From: Melanocharis versteri
Lineage: Eukaryota > Chordata > Aves > Passeriformes > Melanocharitidae
Direction of reading: 5' to 3'
DNA: 64,000 nt
Assembly (NCBI GenBank): GCA_013397845.1
Contig: VZTG01008545.1
Coordinates: forward strand, 1,356,166-1,420,165
Under the pieces are notes generated by a model. It had not been told where the DNA came from. It saw only the letters and a program-made list of their open reading frames with translations, and did not search any database. Numbering within the stretch: position 1 is the stretch's first letter; each line of letters opens with the position of its first letter. Position numbers and translations under genes: made by a program. Positions 34,705 to 45,800 of this stretch are shown here, piece after piece.

Positions 34705-36282
34705 GTGGCTCAGGGTTAACCAGCATGCTACTGGGAAGCCTGAATTCCTGCAGTTTGGCTCTCATCCCCAGCCTTCAGCCACAGCAAAGCTTGCTTGTGC
34801 AAAATGCCACATTTGAACCTTCCTGCATCATTTCAAATTTGAAACCAAAGCACTCATCCTGGGCTAGACAGAGAGTCCTTTCTGCAGCACAGAAGCAGAC
34901 AGGTGAGAATGGGAAGTGTCATTGTGTGTTTGAGTGGCTTCACATGAAAATACATACCTTTCATATCACAGTCAGAACCTTCTCCATCACAGGCTTTACT
35001 GTTTTTCCCATCCTCTATCCCATAACTTTCTTCTCAGCTATGTGCAGCTGAAGGTTTTGTGAGAGTTATTGTCAAAGAGCAAACAATAGATCTAAGCCTT
35101 GGCCAGGAATCTGAAGGTTTCCTTTTTTTTTTTTTAAATTAAAAAGACGAGTTGCAGTTGACAGCTGTCCATAAAAATTGTAACATACAAATCGTATAAT
35201 ATAAACTAAAGAGAGACCAAAAGTACCACAGGAAAAAAAAGAAAAATGAGCTTGTTAGAACAGTCTGTATTACAGCTGTTTCCCTTGACAGTTTTCTGTA
35301 CCCTAATACGCTCAACAAATTGGCAACCTGTCCTTATATATTTGCATCAGGATTCCCTTTAGGGAAATGTCTATATTATTCTGTTTTGGATAAAGGAAGC
35401 AGTTTGATGTGACAGGTAGGTCAAGTGTTTCTTTAATAAAGCATATGGGTAGGAAGAAAGAAATAGGCTATTGTCAATGACTTGACAAATAGGTAGATAT
35501 GCCCCCCTTGAGTATAGCCATGGAAAGCTACTAGATAAATAGCCCTTGTTATTTTGATTTAACCACTTGGCTGCTGAATACATCTCTTCCCAGAGAACAG
35601 CGTCCTCAATAAGGGTCACACCCGAGATTATTTTATAGTCTGTAGTGAGGTGTTAACTCAGTTTGGATTTTAGTTACACGGAACAAGCTTGGAAAAATGT
35701 TGGAAATTAGTTGGAAATTAATTTCTGTATGATCTGGATATGTGTTATATCTAATACAGGTGGGCATTCAGTGTCACTTCACCAAAGTTTGTCATCTCAG
35801 TTCAGCATTTGTCACTCAGTTCCCTAGTGGCCCACATGATGCTGCCTACCCTTTTCCACTCTAAGGGACCATGAACAGAAACTTTTCCCTGTGTGACCAA
35901 GGAGCTGGATTTGCCCCTAACCTCAGACATTTGCACCCTTTGCACTCACACAAGTCGGCTAAAAATCCCCATACTGCTGATTTGATGGCTTCTGTCCAAA
36001 TCCAACCATCAAGGCTTACCTGGGACACTTTTGAGAGAAAACCAGCCCCAGAATAGGAAATTACTCCAGTTCTTAAAGATGCTGTTGTCTACCCAAGAAA
36101 GCCATATGTGAAGGTTGAGGAAAACGTTTTCCCAAGGTGAACCTATAAATCCTTCAAGAGCCATCTCTAGTGAGGTTAGATGTGGAAATGGGAAAAAGTC
36201 TCCAAGCCTGTTTGGCTGGTGAAGCCATCCACTGCTGGCACTGCAGGGATTTGAGAGCTGCAATAGCCAGGTACAGCACAGC
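34705..36282. other. Unique non-coding DNA
   Basis: No gene recognised. A 13-T run lies at 35123-35135, and AT-rich unique sequence follows. No interspersed repeat is seen until the CR1 end at 36283. Confidence 0.6.
35123..35135 (+). repeat. T13 homopolymer
   Basis: Thirteen consecutive T bases run into an AT-rich stretch. No element body was recognised on either side. Confidence 0.9.
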
Positions 36283-36390
36283 CATAGAATTAGAACTATA
36301 GAATCATAAAATGGTTTGGATTCAGAGAGACTTTAAATGTCATCTCGTTCCAACCCCACTGCCATGCACAGGGACACCTTCCACTAGAGC
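36283..36390 (-). mobile_element. CR1 LINE 3' end (truncated, minus strand)
   Basis: Read on the plus strand, the order ATAGAATCATAAAATGGTTTGG, shortened here to its core AATCATAAAATGGTTTGG, then TGTCATCTCGTTCCAACCCC, CACAGGGACACCTTCCACTA is the reverse complement of the CR1 3' terminus. The element therefore points left, with its tail (TTCTATGATTCTAT-like) at the low-coordinate end. Only about 100 bases of the 3' region survive before similarity fades, a usual size for a 5'-truncated copy. It is non-functional. Confidence 0.88.
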
Positions 36391-38284
36391 TGGTGCTCCT
36401 GGGGACATCCACCCAGACAGTGCCATCAGGAGGGGAGGGACCCACTGTCCAACACACCGCAGGCCTGAAACCCCAGGGCTGGTCACAGGCAAACACCTGA
36501 GTGGTGCTCAAAACCTGGATTAGGAAAACACATATTTGGGGAGCTTTTACGGCAGAAAGCACACTCCTGATCGCCTCCCAAGTCCCCTTTGGAGCTGTTA
36601 GGGTCTGATGTGTAAACACAAGGGAATGGGTACTTTTTAAGTTCTTTACCCCAAGGAAGAAGGTTTCTGATGTGGTAGCTTCATACAAAACCCCTCCCCT
36701 TGGGTGTAGCTTAGCAGGTAGATTTATATACCAGAATAATTATTTTTGTGCTGAAATTTGGATAAAAATTCAGATCAAGCTATTTAAACTACTGAAATAA
36801 AATTCCAAGAAGATCGTAACTGTGAAGATAGGTGATTTTCTCATCCTTAAGAAGATACCTCAGCTTTTTAGAATATTGCATTTCTTGGCTGCTCAAGCAG
36901 TGTTTGTGGACCTGCTGCTGCCCCTGCCTGGCTGAGGGCTCGTCCTCCCCCGCCCTTGGTCTGGGCATCACTGAGGACGGGAAGAGTTCTCCTTCCTTTG
37001 CAGCTTTTTCTTATAACCAGGGCTTTAAAAAACAGGACAGGACATTTCAAAATTCAAAAGCAAACTGGGAAATAGCAGCAGCAGGTTGACCCATCCACAC
37101 TGATCTGTCCGTCTGACTGAGCCATCGAGGGTCCCCATCCACCTCGGGTCCCTCTCCCTAGGACTGAGGAAGGGTGCACACAGAAATCCAGCCCAGCAGT
37201 ACCATGATCAGTCTTCCCACTCCCAGTTATTCCCAACCTGCTGATTTAATATGTATGCCCTGGTCATGCCAGGTTTCTAAACAGAGCTTAGCAAAACCAT
37301 TTTGTGCTAATCCTGAAATATCTTCGAACGTTATTATCTTTTTTTTGCCAGCATTATCTTTTTCCAACAGCATCAGCATGTATATTCTTAATTAGCTATA
37401 GGTTGATAATATATAGTCACATATTAATATGTAATATGTTGTTATAACAAACCACATACTATAGACAAGTAATTACTATATGTTATATATATACTATATT
37501 ACATGAAATTACATTGTATTGTATTGTATTATACTTTGGCTATTTTGACTATTAACAATAATAAAATATAAAAAATTATCTGGAATTTCTATTATTAGAT
37601 AAATGCATATATAGATAGATGCATTAGAAAAAAAATTTTAGAGACCTAAAAGATATCCACTTCGTTTTCATTATTTTATTCTTGCCTTTCTGATACATTC
37701 AATGTGATTTTCCAGCTGCAGAGAAGCTGCTATTCCCTAAATCAGTGTAAACTAGTGTTCTTATCTGCCTAAAAGAACATTTTCTCCTATTTATAACTGG
37801 GCATTCCTGTACTGTTGACCCAAACAAGGAGAGGACAGAGCTTCATATTATCATTTTATTCTTCACGTAACTAGAAAGCAGAATTTATGCCTCTGCTTTG
37901 GGGAAGTCCTTTTCCCCATACATGGTAGCACACACAGCTTGGCAGTCCCTGTTTTGTTTTCCATATTAAGCCATATACAAGGGCAGCAAACAGGGAGGTG
38001 TTGACTGCACCCGTTACAAAAATCAGAGGCAGAGGAAAAGTAGTGGTTGGGCTGGATGATCACATCTTGCCTTTCTGCTTTTCACAGCAGTCCAGAAGGA
38101 AAACCTGACTGGTGTTGAAGCCAACAGAAAAACAGTGGCATTATGCAGAGTGGAGCAACACTGCACATTTTTTGTTGATTATTACATTATCAGTTGCTAG
38201 ACTCAAAGAAAAACTCACGTAAAGGACAACCACACAAAGGCACATCACAGTTTTCAAGGAGGCTTTGCCTTTAAGAGGGCCCAG
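36391..38284. other. Non-coding DNA with an AT-rich domain
   Basis: No gene recognised. The middle (37395-37640) is very AT-rich simple-like sequence. The rest is unique, with no interspersed repeat recognised between the two CR1 ends. Confidence 0.6.
37395..37640 (+). repeat. AT-rich low-complexity region
   Basis: The stretch is dominated by ATAT, TATA and TAATAT words, with a short TGTAT repeat near 37515-37530 and a TAGA repeat near 37610. G and C are rare. It may melt easily or act as a matrix-attachment-type region, but that is inference from composition only. Confidence 0.8.
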
Positions 38285-38424
38285 GCTTGTTATCCCTGGA
38301 AGTGTTCAAGTCCAGAGAACTTGGAAAAACCTGGCCCTGTGGAAGGTGTCCCTGCTCACGGCAGGGGGTGTGAGCTGGGTGGTCTTTCCCTTCCAACCCA
38401 AACCAGTCTGATTCTATGATTATG
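38285..38424 (+). mobile_element. CR1 LINE 3' end (truncated, plus strand)
   Basis: The sequence runs through CCCTGGAAGTGTTCAAG, GGAAGGTGTCCCTGCTCACG, GGCAGGGGGTGTGAGCTGGG, CCCTTCCAACCCAAACCA and the tail GATTCTATGATTATG. This is the standard order of the last 140 bases of avian CR1: the end of ORF2, the short 3' untranslated part and the octamer-like tail. The 5' side is truncated and the copy is inactive. Confidence 0.92.
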
Positions 38425-41400
38425 CTGCAAGGCTTCTAGATGCCTTCTTGGGGATTTTGCACCCTTATTAATGTCATTAGCATTGTCCCTTCTTCTGTCA
38501 TGACTGCCCATTACAACAAGAAGCCATGGAAAATACATGGCCTTTCACAAAAAAACTTTCTGACAGAGGAGAGATCAATGGTGAAGCACCTGGTGGGAAT
38601 ACGGCCCCAGACACAGCCACCTAAGACATCACACTGTCCCAAGAGTCTCCCAGATGTACCCAGATCTCCTACAGCACGTGTACCTCCTTCTTCTAAGCAA
38701 AGCGTTCTTCAGAGAAACAAAAGGCAGAAAAAGGAGCAGTGCCTTGCTTTAGTAATCTTTCTTCAGAGCAAGAACTGAAAATGTGGGCTTTTCAGTAATG
38801 GTCCCTGGAGGCTGAAAATTATGGGCTGGAGTTTGGGAAGAGTCTGTTCTTTTAAATGATGGAAACATCAAAATAAAAGGAAAATTTCCGACACTGTCTT
38901 CCAGGGAAACAATCATGTTTCAGTTACATGTTTATGTTTAAACTTGCAGATGCTTCTGGTGTTATTTAACATATTTTTGCATTTGGCGTTCCTGCTTCAT
39001 TTTGTTTCCCAAAACCAAGGAGTTTTGTTTCATACCCCCTGGAGAAGTTTGGGTTCTGGTCACTTAATTTTCCTCATTCACAAGCACAAAGTTCATGTGT
39101 TTGAGTTGCCCAGTTTGTAGGAAAAAAAAAAAAAAAAGAGAAAAGAAATTATTTTGGAATAATATATTTTCTTTATTTTTTCTTTAATGAAAACACTCTC
39201 ACTTCATTTGTATTCTATGAAGCCTTCTTTTAACTGATTTTCTTTTCTGAATGTTAGTTTCAGCCTAAACCAAGTTGACATATTTCTTTTAATGTGTTTT
39301 TAAAATATGCTTAATGGTGCTGAAAGCTAAGGAAGCTCAAATATAATTCCAAAAGCCTGAGCCCACCAGAAGCCTAATGCAAACATTATTATAAAAACTC
39401 CGCAATGGTTAGAGGTTTCAGAGAAACCTGGGTGTTCGTTAACGGCATCAGAAACGTTATCTGCACAAGGAAAATGTGTTCTGTTGTTTGGCATCTTGAT
39501 AGCTGTTCAATTTTTCTTTTTTCTGCACCCAGAAAATCTGTTTCCAATGTTTCTGCCACAGAGAATATGGAACAGCAGGAGCAGGAGCAGAAGTTGATGT
39601 AAGGGGGGGATTTAGTGATTGTTATTCAGCTCACATCTCTGGAAGGCACACTCCCTCTCCCCAGATTTCTCCCGAGAAATCTGCTGAATAAAGAGTGGCT
39701 CCAATATGAAGGGCAGGAGAGAGGAAGAATATTTCTCCTATCCACATGGGACAGGCATGAGAGTTGTCCAGCAAACATTAATCTATAGTCCTTACCTTTC
39801 CCCAGCACTTAACTTCTGGCACGTGGAGGAGCAGGGTCAGTGTTGGGGCAGACTGGGGAACAGCAGAGGGTTCAGGAGCTCTGGGGCAGCCAGAGCCGAG
39901 CGCTTGTGCCCTCGTGCCAGCTGCCCTCACCTCCCTGCACTGCTTAGGACTGGCACTTGCAGGGAGTTTTTCACTCAGCCAGATTGTCCCCAGAGGAGGA
40001 GCCCCCGACACACTGCAAACACCTGTCTGCCCTGGCCCAGGAGGACCAGCACTTCCCTGGGCTGAGCATCCAGGAGAGCACTGAGAGGCCAGGTTGAAAA
40101 CAACAGCAGAGTGCTTCAGTCCTCAGTGAAAGGCCATCTTGAAGGTCTATGTCCATGGGGTTTTCAGGAGAAGAGCTCCCTTACTCACCCTGGCACCAGG
40201 CCCTGCTATGCAGAGGCAAAATTCCAGCTGGGACTCTTTGGTGGTGTCTGGAATTCTGCTCCAGGCAAACACACAACTCAAACATCACCCTGAAATATTT
40301 GCTGGGAATCTACTGTTGTAACTTCCAAAAGAGGCAAAAGCAGAGGTTTCTCTAGATGTTTTTCCCTTCCCACCTCAGCAGGGCAGGAGCGGGCTTCATT
40401 TCACCTCCAATCAAAAGCTTTGTGGTCACACATGGACCCTGGGTTTTCGCACAGTGACATTCCTTTAAAGGATGGGGACACAAAACCCAAATAATCTTCC
40501 TGTGGCTGTGCCATCAGCACAGAAATAGCACAGGGTTTCTCTCCCCACCAGCCACAAAGGAAGGATTTCATTCAATGCCAGTGGCTCCCCCCTGCATTCC
40601 TGGTGCCAAGAAGCACATGGAAAACCAGAGTGCAGTGCCTCTGCCTGCTCCCATTAGGGAAACCCTTCCTTCCCATGTCACTTGTCACTCCAGATGCTGA
40701 CTGCTGTACACAGCAGTGGCTCATTTTCGGCTGTGTCACCTCAGCACCCCTTAGGGTGACCCTGAGCAGAAGCCTGTCTGTCAGGCTGTCCTGCACTGAC
40801 GGATTACCCCAGAGAGGAAAGGTGTTAAACCACATGTGCTGTCCCTCCATGTGTGGCAGCTGTAGAATGCCCTCGCCCTGCCATTAATCCTTCCTACGGA
40901 TCCCCCATTTCCAAAAGAAATGGGTCTTGAGTTGTGACAGGAGCAGTACCTTCCACAGCAGAGCTGATTGCAGGATGGAGACCTCATTTTTATTATCTGA
41001 AGCATCTTGTGGATGAAAAGCAGAAACAGTCTGTCCTGCACCCATCCGAGTCCTCCCTCAGCCTCCGTGGCTGCTTCATGTGCTGGCTTTGAATTGCAGC
41101 TTTGTCATCAAGCCGCATCAAATCTGGCACAAACCCCCAAATTCTGTTATTTGGAATTTCACATCCAGCTGTTTCAGGCCAACTTTTTTTTTCACTTGTT
41201 TTTTTGAAAAGGTCAGAACTAACAATTACATAAACACAACTTTTTTCTTTGGGATTTTTTCCCCTGCACTTCAGATAGGAAATTATCTTTGTTAGAAAAT
41301 ATATCCTTCTCTTCTAAAATGTGCTTAGCTGCATGAATTCATTCACAAGAATATTCACTGTTACTGAATTAGCAGCAAAAGAAAGAAAAGAAAACCTGAA

Positions 41401-41999
41401 CTCAGTGAACCATGATCAAGTAATCCGAGGAAATCAGCATGTTTCTCTCTAGACAGTTCAGAATACCAAATGCTAAGACACAAGAATCCCACTAAATATA
41501 CCTCTTCTCCTTATCTCTGTAAATGTCTAACAGTATTTTCAATTCTCATTATTTTATCATGACTCATTTGCATTTACTGGTGATTTAGAGCTTAGATCAG
41601 TTTTTAACCCAACAATTTAAGCTTTCTCTTTTTTTTCTTTAGCACATATCCAGCCTTCCTGAGGCACATGAGTGCAAAATGTTCAGCCTTCTGAGAGTGA
41701 ATAAAAAACCTGATATGAAACATTTTCAGCTCTAGTTTTAAGCCAAGCTCATGATTTCTGAAAGCTTGGATTAAGCAACACAGCTACTTGAAAACAAAGA
41801 AACTTGAAACAATGTGGAGTGGAGTAAGCAGTGTATTTGGCATACAAGGCCTTTATTTTATTTCTATTCATTCTTTTTTTTTCCATTGCTGTTTGCCTAG
41901 AAAACTCTTTTAAAAGCGTTATTCCAGGTTTCCAAGCTCAGCACCAGGCTGAGCATCATCCAATCACTCCTCATCTTTCCACCTCTGACTATGAATTCA
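38425..41999. other. Unique non-coding DNA
   Basis: No gene recognised. An A16 run lies at 39122-39137. GC-richer patches at about 39830-40130 and 40560-40880 carry several overlapping short open frames on both strands without recognisable domains. No interspersed repeat recognised. Confidence 0.6.
39122..39137 (+). repeat. A16 homopolymer
   Basis: Sixteen consecutive A bases followed by A-rich sequence. No retrotransposed body or target-site duplication was recognised upstream. Confidence 0.9.
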
Positions 42000-42025
42000 C
42001 ACTGGGTAGATTTGGGAGGACTATG

Positions 42026-42043
42026 ATTATTATTATTATTATT
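42026..42043 (+). repeat. (ATT)6 microsatellite inside CR1
   Basis: Six perfect ATT units lie where other CR1 copies have an AGATTAGATATTAGG-like stretch. Local slippage from that AT-rich seed is the likely origin. Confidence 0.9.
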
Positions 42044-42245
42044 TCTATTAGGAAGCAATTCTTCCCTATGAGGGTGGTGGGACTCTGGCACAGGTTGCCC
42101 AGAGAAGTTGTGGATGCCCCATCCCTGGAAGTGTTCAAGGCCAGGTTGGATAAGGTTTGGAGCAACCTGGGATAATGGAAGTTGTCTCTGCCTGTGGGAG
42201 TTGGAATGAAATAAGTGTTAAGGTCCCTCCCAACACAAACCATTT

Positions 42246-42312
42246 GATGATATGATATGATATATGATATATTATATGATACGATGATATGATGTGATAT
42301 GATTGATATATA
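42246..42312 (+). repeat. GATAT-rich CR1 tail microsatellite
   Basis: Degenerate GATAT/ATGAT pentamers (GATATGATAT-type, with GATG and TATAT variants) continue directly from the CR1 3' end for about 65 bases. They probably derive from the normal CR1 tail by slippage and mutation. The stretch contains many GATA words. Confidence 0.88.
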
Positions 42313-42500
42313 ACATGACTAAACGGAAGGCAAGGTCCCATGATGAAGCTCATCTTCAGCCACTTCCCTCAGGCACAAGGGGGGATAATCCAGCAGCTCA
42401 ATGGGCTGGAGATGCCCCTTGGTGCTCCCTCTAGGAGCCTTTCCCAAAGTTGCAGGAGGCTGTACACGGCAGCCCAAATCGTTATGAAAGCCTGAGGTTG

Positions 42501-42514
42501 ATATATATATATAT
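42501..42514 (+). repeat. (AT)7 dinucleotide repeat
   Basis: Seven perfect AT units. Confidence 0.9.
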
Positions 42515-42569
42515 TTGCTTTATTCCTTTTTTATAACACAATAAGAAAGGGAGCAGAGGAATTCAGGCA

Positions 42570-42890
42570 GCAGCCAATGCAAGCATTGCCCAGGAGCGCT
42601 GTCAGGGCAAGCCCTGGCCGTGCCGTGAAGGAGCCTGACACAGGGAGCAGCACAGAGAACACACAGCCCTGTTCGGTCATGCCTTGAGGATGGGGCGGGT
42701 GCTGCCAACTGCCCTATACAAAACCCATGGACTCTGCTCGCAGCTGAGCCTTGGGCTGGGCAAACACCCCAGGGAGGGTTGGAGGATGCCCAGCCGCCTC
42801 CAGAGCCACGAGAGCAGCCCCAGCGCCGCTCCCACCAGCTCTCGGTGTGCCAGCGCCCGCAGCCGCAGGCAGGGCGGATGGTCAGAGGTG
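42570..42890. promoter_or_regulatory. Moderately CpG-rich patch
   Basis: G+C rises and roughly a dozen or more CpGs occur, densest around 42790-42880 (CCGCC, AGCGCCGC, GCGCCCGCAGCCGCAGG-type words). It is weaker than the patch at 23930 and has no clear neighbouring exon. It may be an enhancer or only a GC-biased stretch. Confidence 0.2.
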
Positions 42891-45800
42891 GTTCCCATTT
42901 GGGGAAAGAGGCAAAACACCATAAATCATATTTAGTCTGCTGAAACCTCCAAGTGATAAAACAATTGAAAAGGCTACTTTACTTATAAAACACACATGGA
43001 GGCCTTAATCAAGCCAGGAATGAGGTAATTTCTGCCAATTAAGTCTCCCTCATTCTGCAGTTGGAAGCAATCAAAACAAAGGCAGAATTATCAATGGCAT
43101 GTCTGTGTGCTACAGCCCCAGAAAATACCTGTTATGTTGGGGCTATGGTAAATCACCTCTCGCCATGTGCAGGGAGGCTGGTGCTCTCAGCTCCCCTGGA
43201 CCGGGGAGGAAAAGAGAGCATAGAATATTTACCTAATTAATGGGTTGTGTTTTGACTGTATCCTATCTAAGTCTCTTTTCAAAGCAAAAGGCAGTATTGT
43301 AACTAAATGGCAAAGGGATAGCATGAACTCCAAGTTCCCATCTGGAAACAGGTTATGTCTTCCCTACTCCTGTCCTCCCACTACTCACTGGAAATGTTGG
43401 AGGGGTTTTTTTGCTCAGTGTCATTTATCCAGGTCAAGGAAGTTGCACGCATTGCCTCTTGTTTGAATACCCCATCATTATTTTATTTGTCCTACTGGTG
43501 ATCAAATGGTGAGAATTGCTCTTGTGCAAAATAATAAGGGAAGTACTGTGGCTATAGTTATTCAATATTAGATGAAGAATACCTGCCAGTCAACATTAAA
43601 AAAGAATGTAAATTAATTGGATTATCATAATGAGTGATGAACTGACAGTAACCATACTTTGAACTCCTATGCAACTTCACACAGAAGTCTGAGACCTTGG
43701 CCACACATTAATGATCCTTCCAACACCTCTATAATTATTAATATATAGAATTTAAGTAAGAGAAAAGTGAGACAGAGAGAGATTTATTTCATGTGGATGT
43801 AGCAAGCTCATTTATCCTGAGCAGCTTTCACGCTGCTCTAATCCAAATCATTCCTCTGCCATTGCAGAAGCAAACAGTGGAGCCAAGAAATCTGCAAAAG
43901 GACTTAGATGCCCAAGCACGAAATTATGATCTTCAAACCTTTATGACTTTGCAGAAAGCATCTATAAACATCTGTGTTTTCTACATTAAAGTTCTCCAGA
44001 TGTCTAAAATTCCCAGAAGTTCTCTGCTCCTCTCTGTGGATTTGCAGCTCAGCGCTTATCTCAGACGTAAACTGTGTCAGCATCTGCAGAGAAGATTCCT
44101 CCACATGTTGCCGCTGCAGCACCCAGCCTGACAGGCTCTCACATGGGAGAGGAGCACCCTGAGGTCCAGTCCCAAACCCAGATGAAGTTTAGGAGCTCTA
44201 CACAGAGACTCCCTCCTCCAAATGCAGAGGACCCCCTCCGCCTTGTGCACCAGGTTAGTGCACCATCACAGCCACGATATCTCATCAGTGGAGCACCAGG
44301 GAAGGCTGGACACCAGGGCAGCTCTCACAGGACCCAGCAGGTGCAGGGGAGCACCCATGGAGTGCACAGCTTGTGCACTCTCCTCCAGCAGCACAAATAA
44401 CCAGCGTGGGGTGAGGAGCCCTTGCCAGTGCCATGCCCTGTGGAATACTGCAATAGCAAGAGGTGTGGGTGTCTCCACCCCAGCCCTGGTCTTTCCTTCA
44501 CCTCTGGAGGCTGCACACATGTCCCAGCAGGTCAGTGTTTTTAACTCTTGGGGAAACACTGGGGCCAGGTGATGAAAGCTGTTCCTGCAAGGCAGAACTG
44601 TGACCTGAGGATGATGCACGTTTCCTGCTCCTGATGTGCAAACGAATGACTGCAATTAAAGCGTGTCCTTCCTTCTCCACTCACCTGGGCTTTCCTCCTG
44701 CCCAGCCTCAGCATGCCCTCGTCAGGCTCAGGATAACCCCTCATCCCAGGCATTTCCTTGGCATAGTTCAGCATCTCACCATGTCTCACGCAAGCAGAAG
44801 ATGCTGGAAGTTACTGCACTGCTGCACAGCTCCAGCAGCAGCAGGACTTGCACTTCATAGTGCTCACACCAGTAAAAATACAGACACAAGACCAGGGCAT
44901 GCAAAGTCAGTAACAGGGACTTTGCTATATCAGATGTGCTCCTTCAATTACACATCACAAATACTGGGAATGAACATGGATGCTGCAAACTGAGAGTCTG
45001 ACACAGAAGCATGAGCACTCTGAATCTGCCCCCTGGGAGACCACACCAAGGAAATATATAAACTTTGAACATTACTCTTAAATGCTCAGCTGCTGGAGAC
45101 ACATGGAGAGGCAATTACCTCAAACTCCCTTTCTTCAAAGGCATAGCGAGCTGCAGAAAATGCCACTCTGATTCTAAGATGAAGGCTCAGGAATGAAAAG
45201 ACAAGATATAAACACCTTCCTGCTACTACTGAAGGAGGATCTCAAGACCTTTGAGCTAAATTCTCAGTTTTCTGAGGCCTAATTAAAGTGATTTTATTAT
45301 TTCTACAGGAAGAAATATTTTAATTATCCATTTGAATAGACATTCATTTCAGTCTCTTAAATAGAGGATGCTTGCATCCTCAAGAAGTGACTCTTGGTTT
45401 ATCCCAGAGCACAACTAGTTATCACTACACCAAAATAACATCAAACCAGTTCAGCAGATGACGCGGGGATTGTTTTCACTAAGCAGAGCATGTCTCCCTG
45501 CAAGGAGACTGGTAGTAGATTTGCACACCTGCTTTTCAGAAATGCTCGCCACTCCAAAGGGTGGAGAACCTGGGTATCATTAAAGCAGAAGTGGATTTTT
45601 TTAAAAATAAACAATTATGGGAATTCAAACTGTTCTCCAGAACTGTATCGTAGTGGTCAAAATGTCTTTCAGAGGGCTGGATAGGTCCAAGGTGGAAGCT
45701 GGTGCCCAGTCAGAGCTATTCCCAGTCCAGACAGGGACGTGTCTCTGCCCAGTCTCATAAAATAATGAAAGGAAATACAGAAAGATTTGCTGAAACACTA

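Larger units (their letters stand above)
42000..42312 (+). mobile_element. CR1 LINE 3' portion with ORF2 C-terminus and microsatellite tail
   Basis: This is the best-preserved CR1 piece in the window. One frame reads LWHRLPREVVDAPSLEVF and continues to a stop at 42173-42175, matching the C-terminal end of CR1 ORF2. Next come the short 3' untranslated words AAGGTCCCTCCCAACACAAA and CCATTTGATGATATG. The expected TTCTATGAT tail is replaced by a GATAT-rich repeat (42246-42312). Near the 5' edge the CR1 words GGGTAGATTTGGG and TATTAGGAAGCAATTC are separated by an ATT microsatellite that appears to have grown inside the element. The copy is 5'-truncated and cannot move on its own. Confidence 0.94.
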
